Source of the DNA: CAYMEV01 sp964431655 [NCBI: uncultured bacterium]
GTDB lineage: Bacteria; CAYMEV01
Length of the DNA stretch: 6,684 nucleotides
Direction of reading: 5' to 3'
NCBI GenBank assembly: GCA_964431655.1
Contig: CAYSKJ010000169.1
Location: 1-6,684 of the forward strand
A program made the position numbers and the translations under genes. The notes beneath the pieces are model-generated. The model ran no database searches, was not told the DNA's origin, and saw only the letters and a list, made by a program, of their open reading frames with translations. Below, in pieces: positions 6,639 to 6,684 of the stretch. Each line of letters starts with the position of its first letter. Positions within the stretch are counted from its first letter, which is position 1.

Positions 6639-6684
6639 ACAAAATAGAAATGTCCCTTTTTTACCAAATTAGAAATGTCCCCTT
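6639..6684. repeat. Two direct repeats of TAGAAATGTCCC, 25-bp period, possible insertion-sequence end
   Basis: TAGAAATGTCCC occurs at 6645-6656 and again at 6670-6681, starting exactly 25 bp apart. The similarity extends upstream as ACAAAA versus CCAAAT, giving about 18 bp of near identity, and T-rich sequence follows each copy. No coding frame covers this stretch. Closely spaced direct repeats of this kind are typical of transposase-binding sites at the ends of some insertion sequences (the IS21 family is one known case). The element itself would lie beyond the window edge, so this assignment is inference; the repeat is directly visible. Confidence 0.6.

Noticed and set aside
6645-6681. Two spaced direct repeats considered as the start of a CRISPR array
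   Set aside because: The repeat unit is only about 12-18 bp with a gap of 7-13 bp, too short for a CRISPR repeat and spacer, and no cas gene is present.

Overview
The window is about 6.7 kb of bacterial DNA from an AT-leaning, diderm (Gram-negative type) organism. A FadL/OmpP1-type outer-membrane channel with a signal peptide and a C-terminal Phe, plus an exported DUF192 protein, indicate an outer membrane. The phylum cannot be fixed from the sequence. The gene mix would suit a spirochaete or a deltaproteobacterium-like lineage, but that is only an impression.

Layout from left to right: (1) 17-2020 (+), a complete NAD+-dependent DNA ligase (LigA) with every expected domain. (2) 3018-2015 (-), a two-gene operon of a PaaI-like hotdog thioesterase and an unrecognised 165-aa protein. 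The two are joined by an ATGA stop/start overlap, and the second gene runs 6 nt into the convergent end of ligA. (3) 3019-3117, a short divergent promoter region in which the predicted promoters of both strands use the same -35 bases. (4) 3118-3558 (+), an exported DUF192 protein, closed by a strong hairpin that contains its own stop codon. (5) 6554-3581 (-), a probable two-gene operon of a 569-aa TPR-repeat protein followed, 16 nt later, by the FadL-family channel. (6) 6561-6684, a non-coding right edge with a near-consensus sigma70 promoter for the TPR gene and two 25-bp-spaced copies of TAGAAATGTCCC that resemble the repeated ends of an insertion sequence.

Most of the window is housekeeping or ordinary accessory content. 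Ligase acts in DNA replication and repair. The thioesterase probably cleaves acyl-CoA or a related thioester. The FadL-like channel would take up hydrophobic compounds, and the TPR protein is probably a cytoplasmic scaffold. I found no clear new multi-gene system. The points most worth a second look are the repeats at the right edge and their possible contribution to the TPR-FadL promoter, the shared divergent promoter with a 10-bp A tract at the predicted start site, and the unrecognised protein coupled to the thioesterase.
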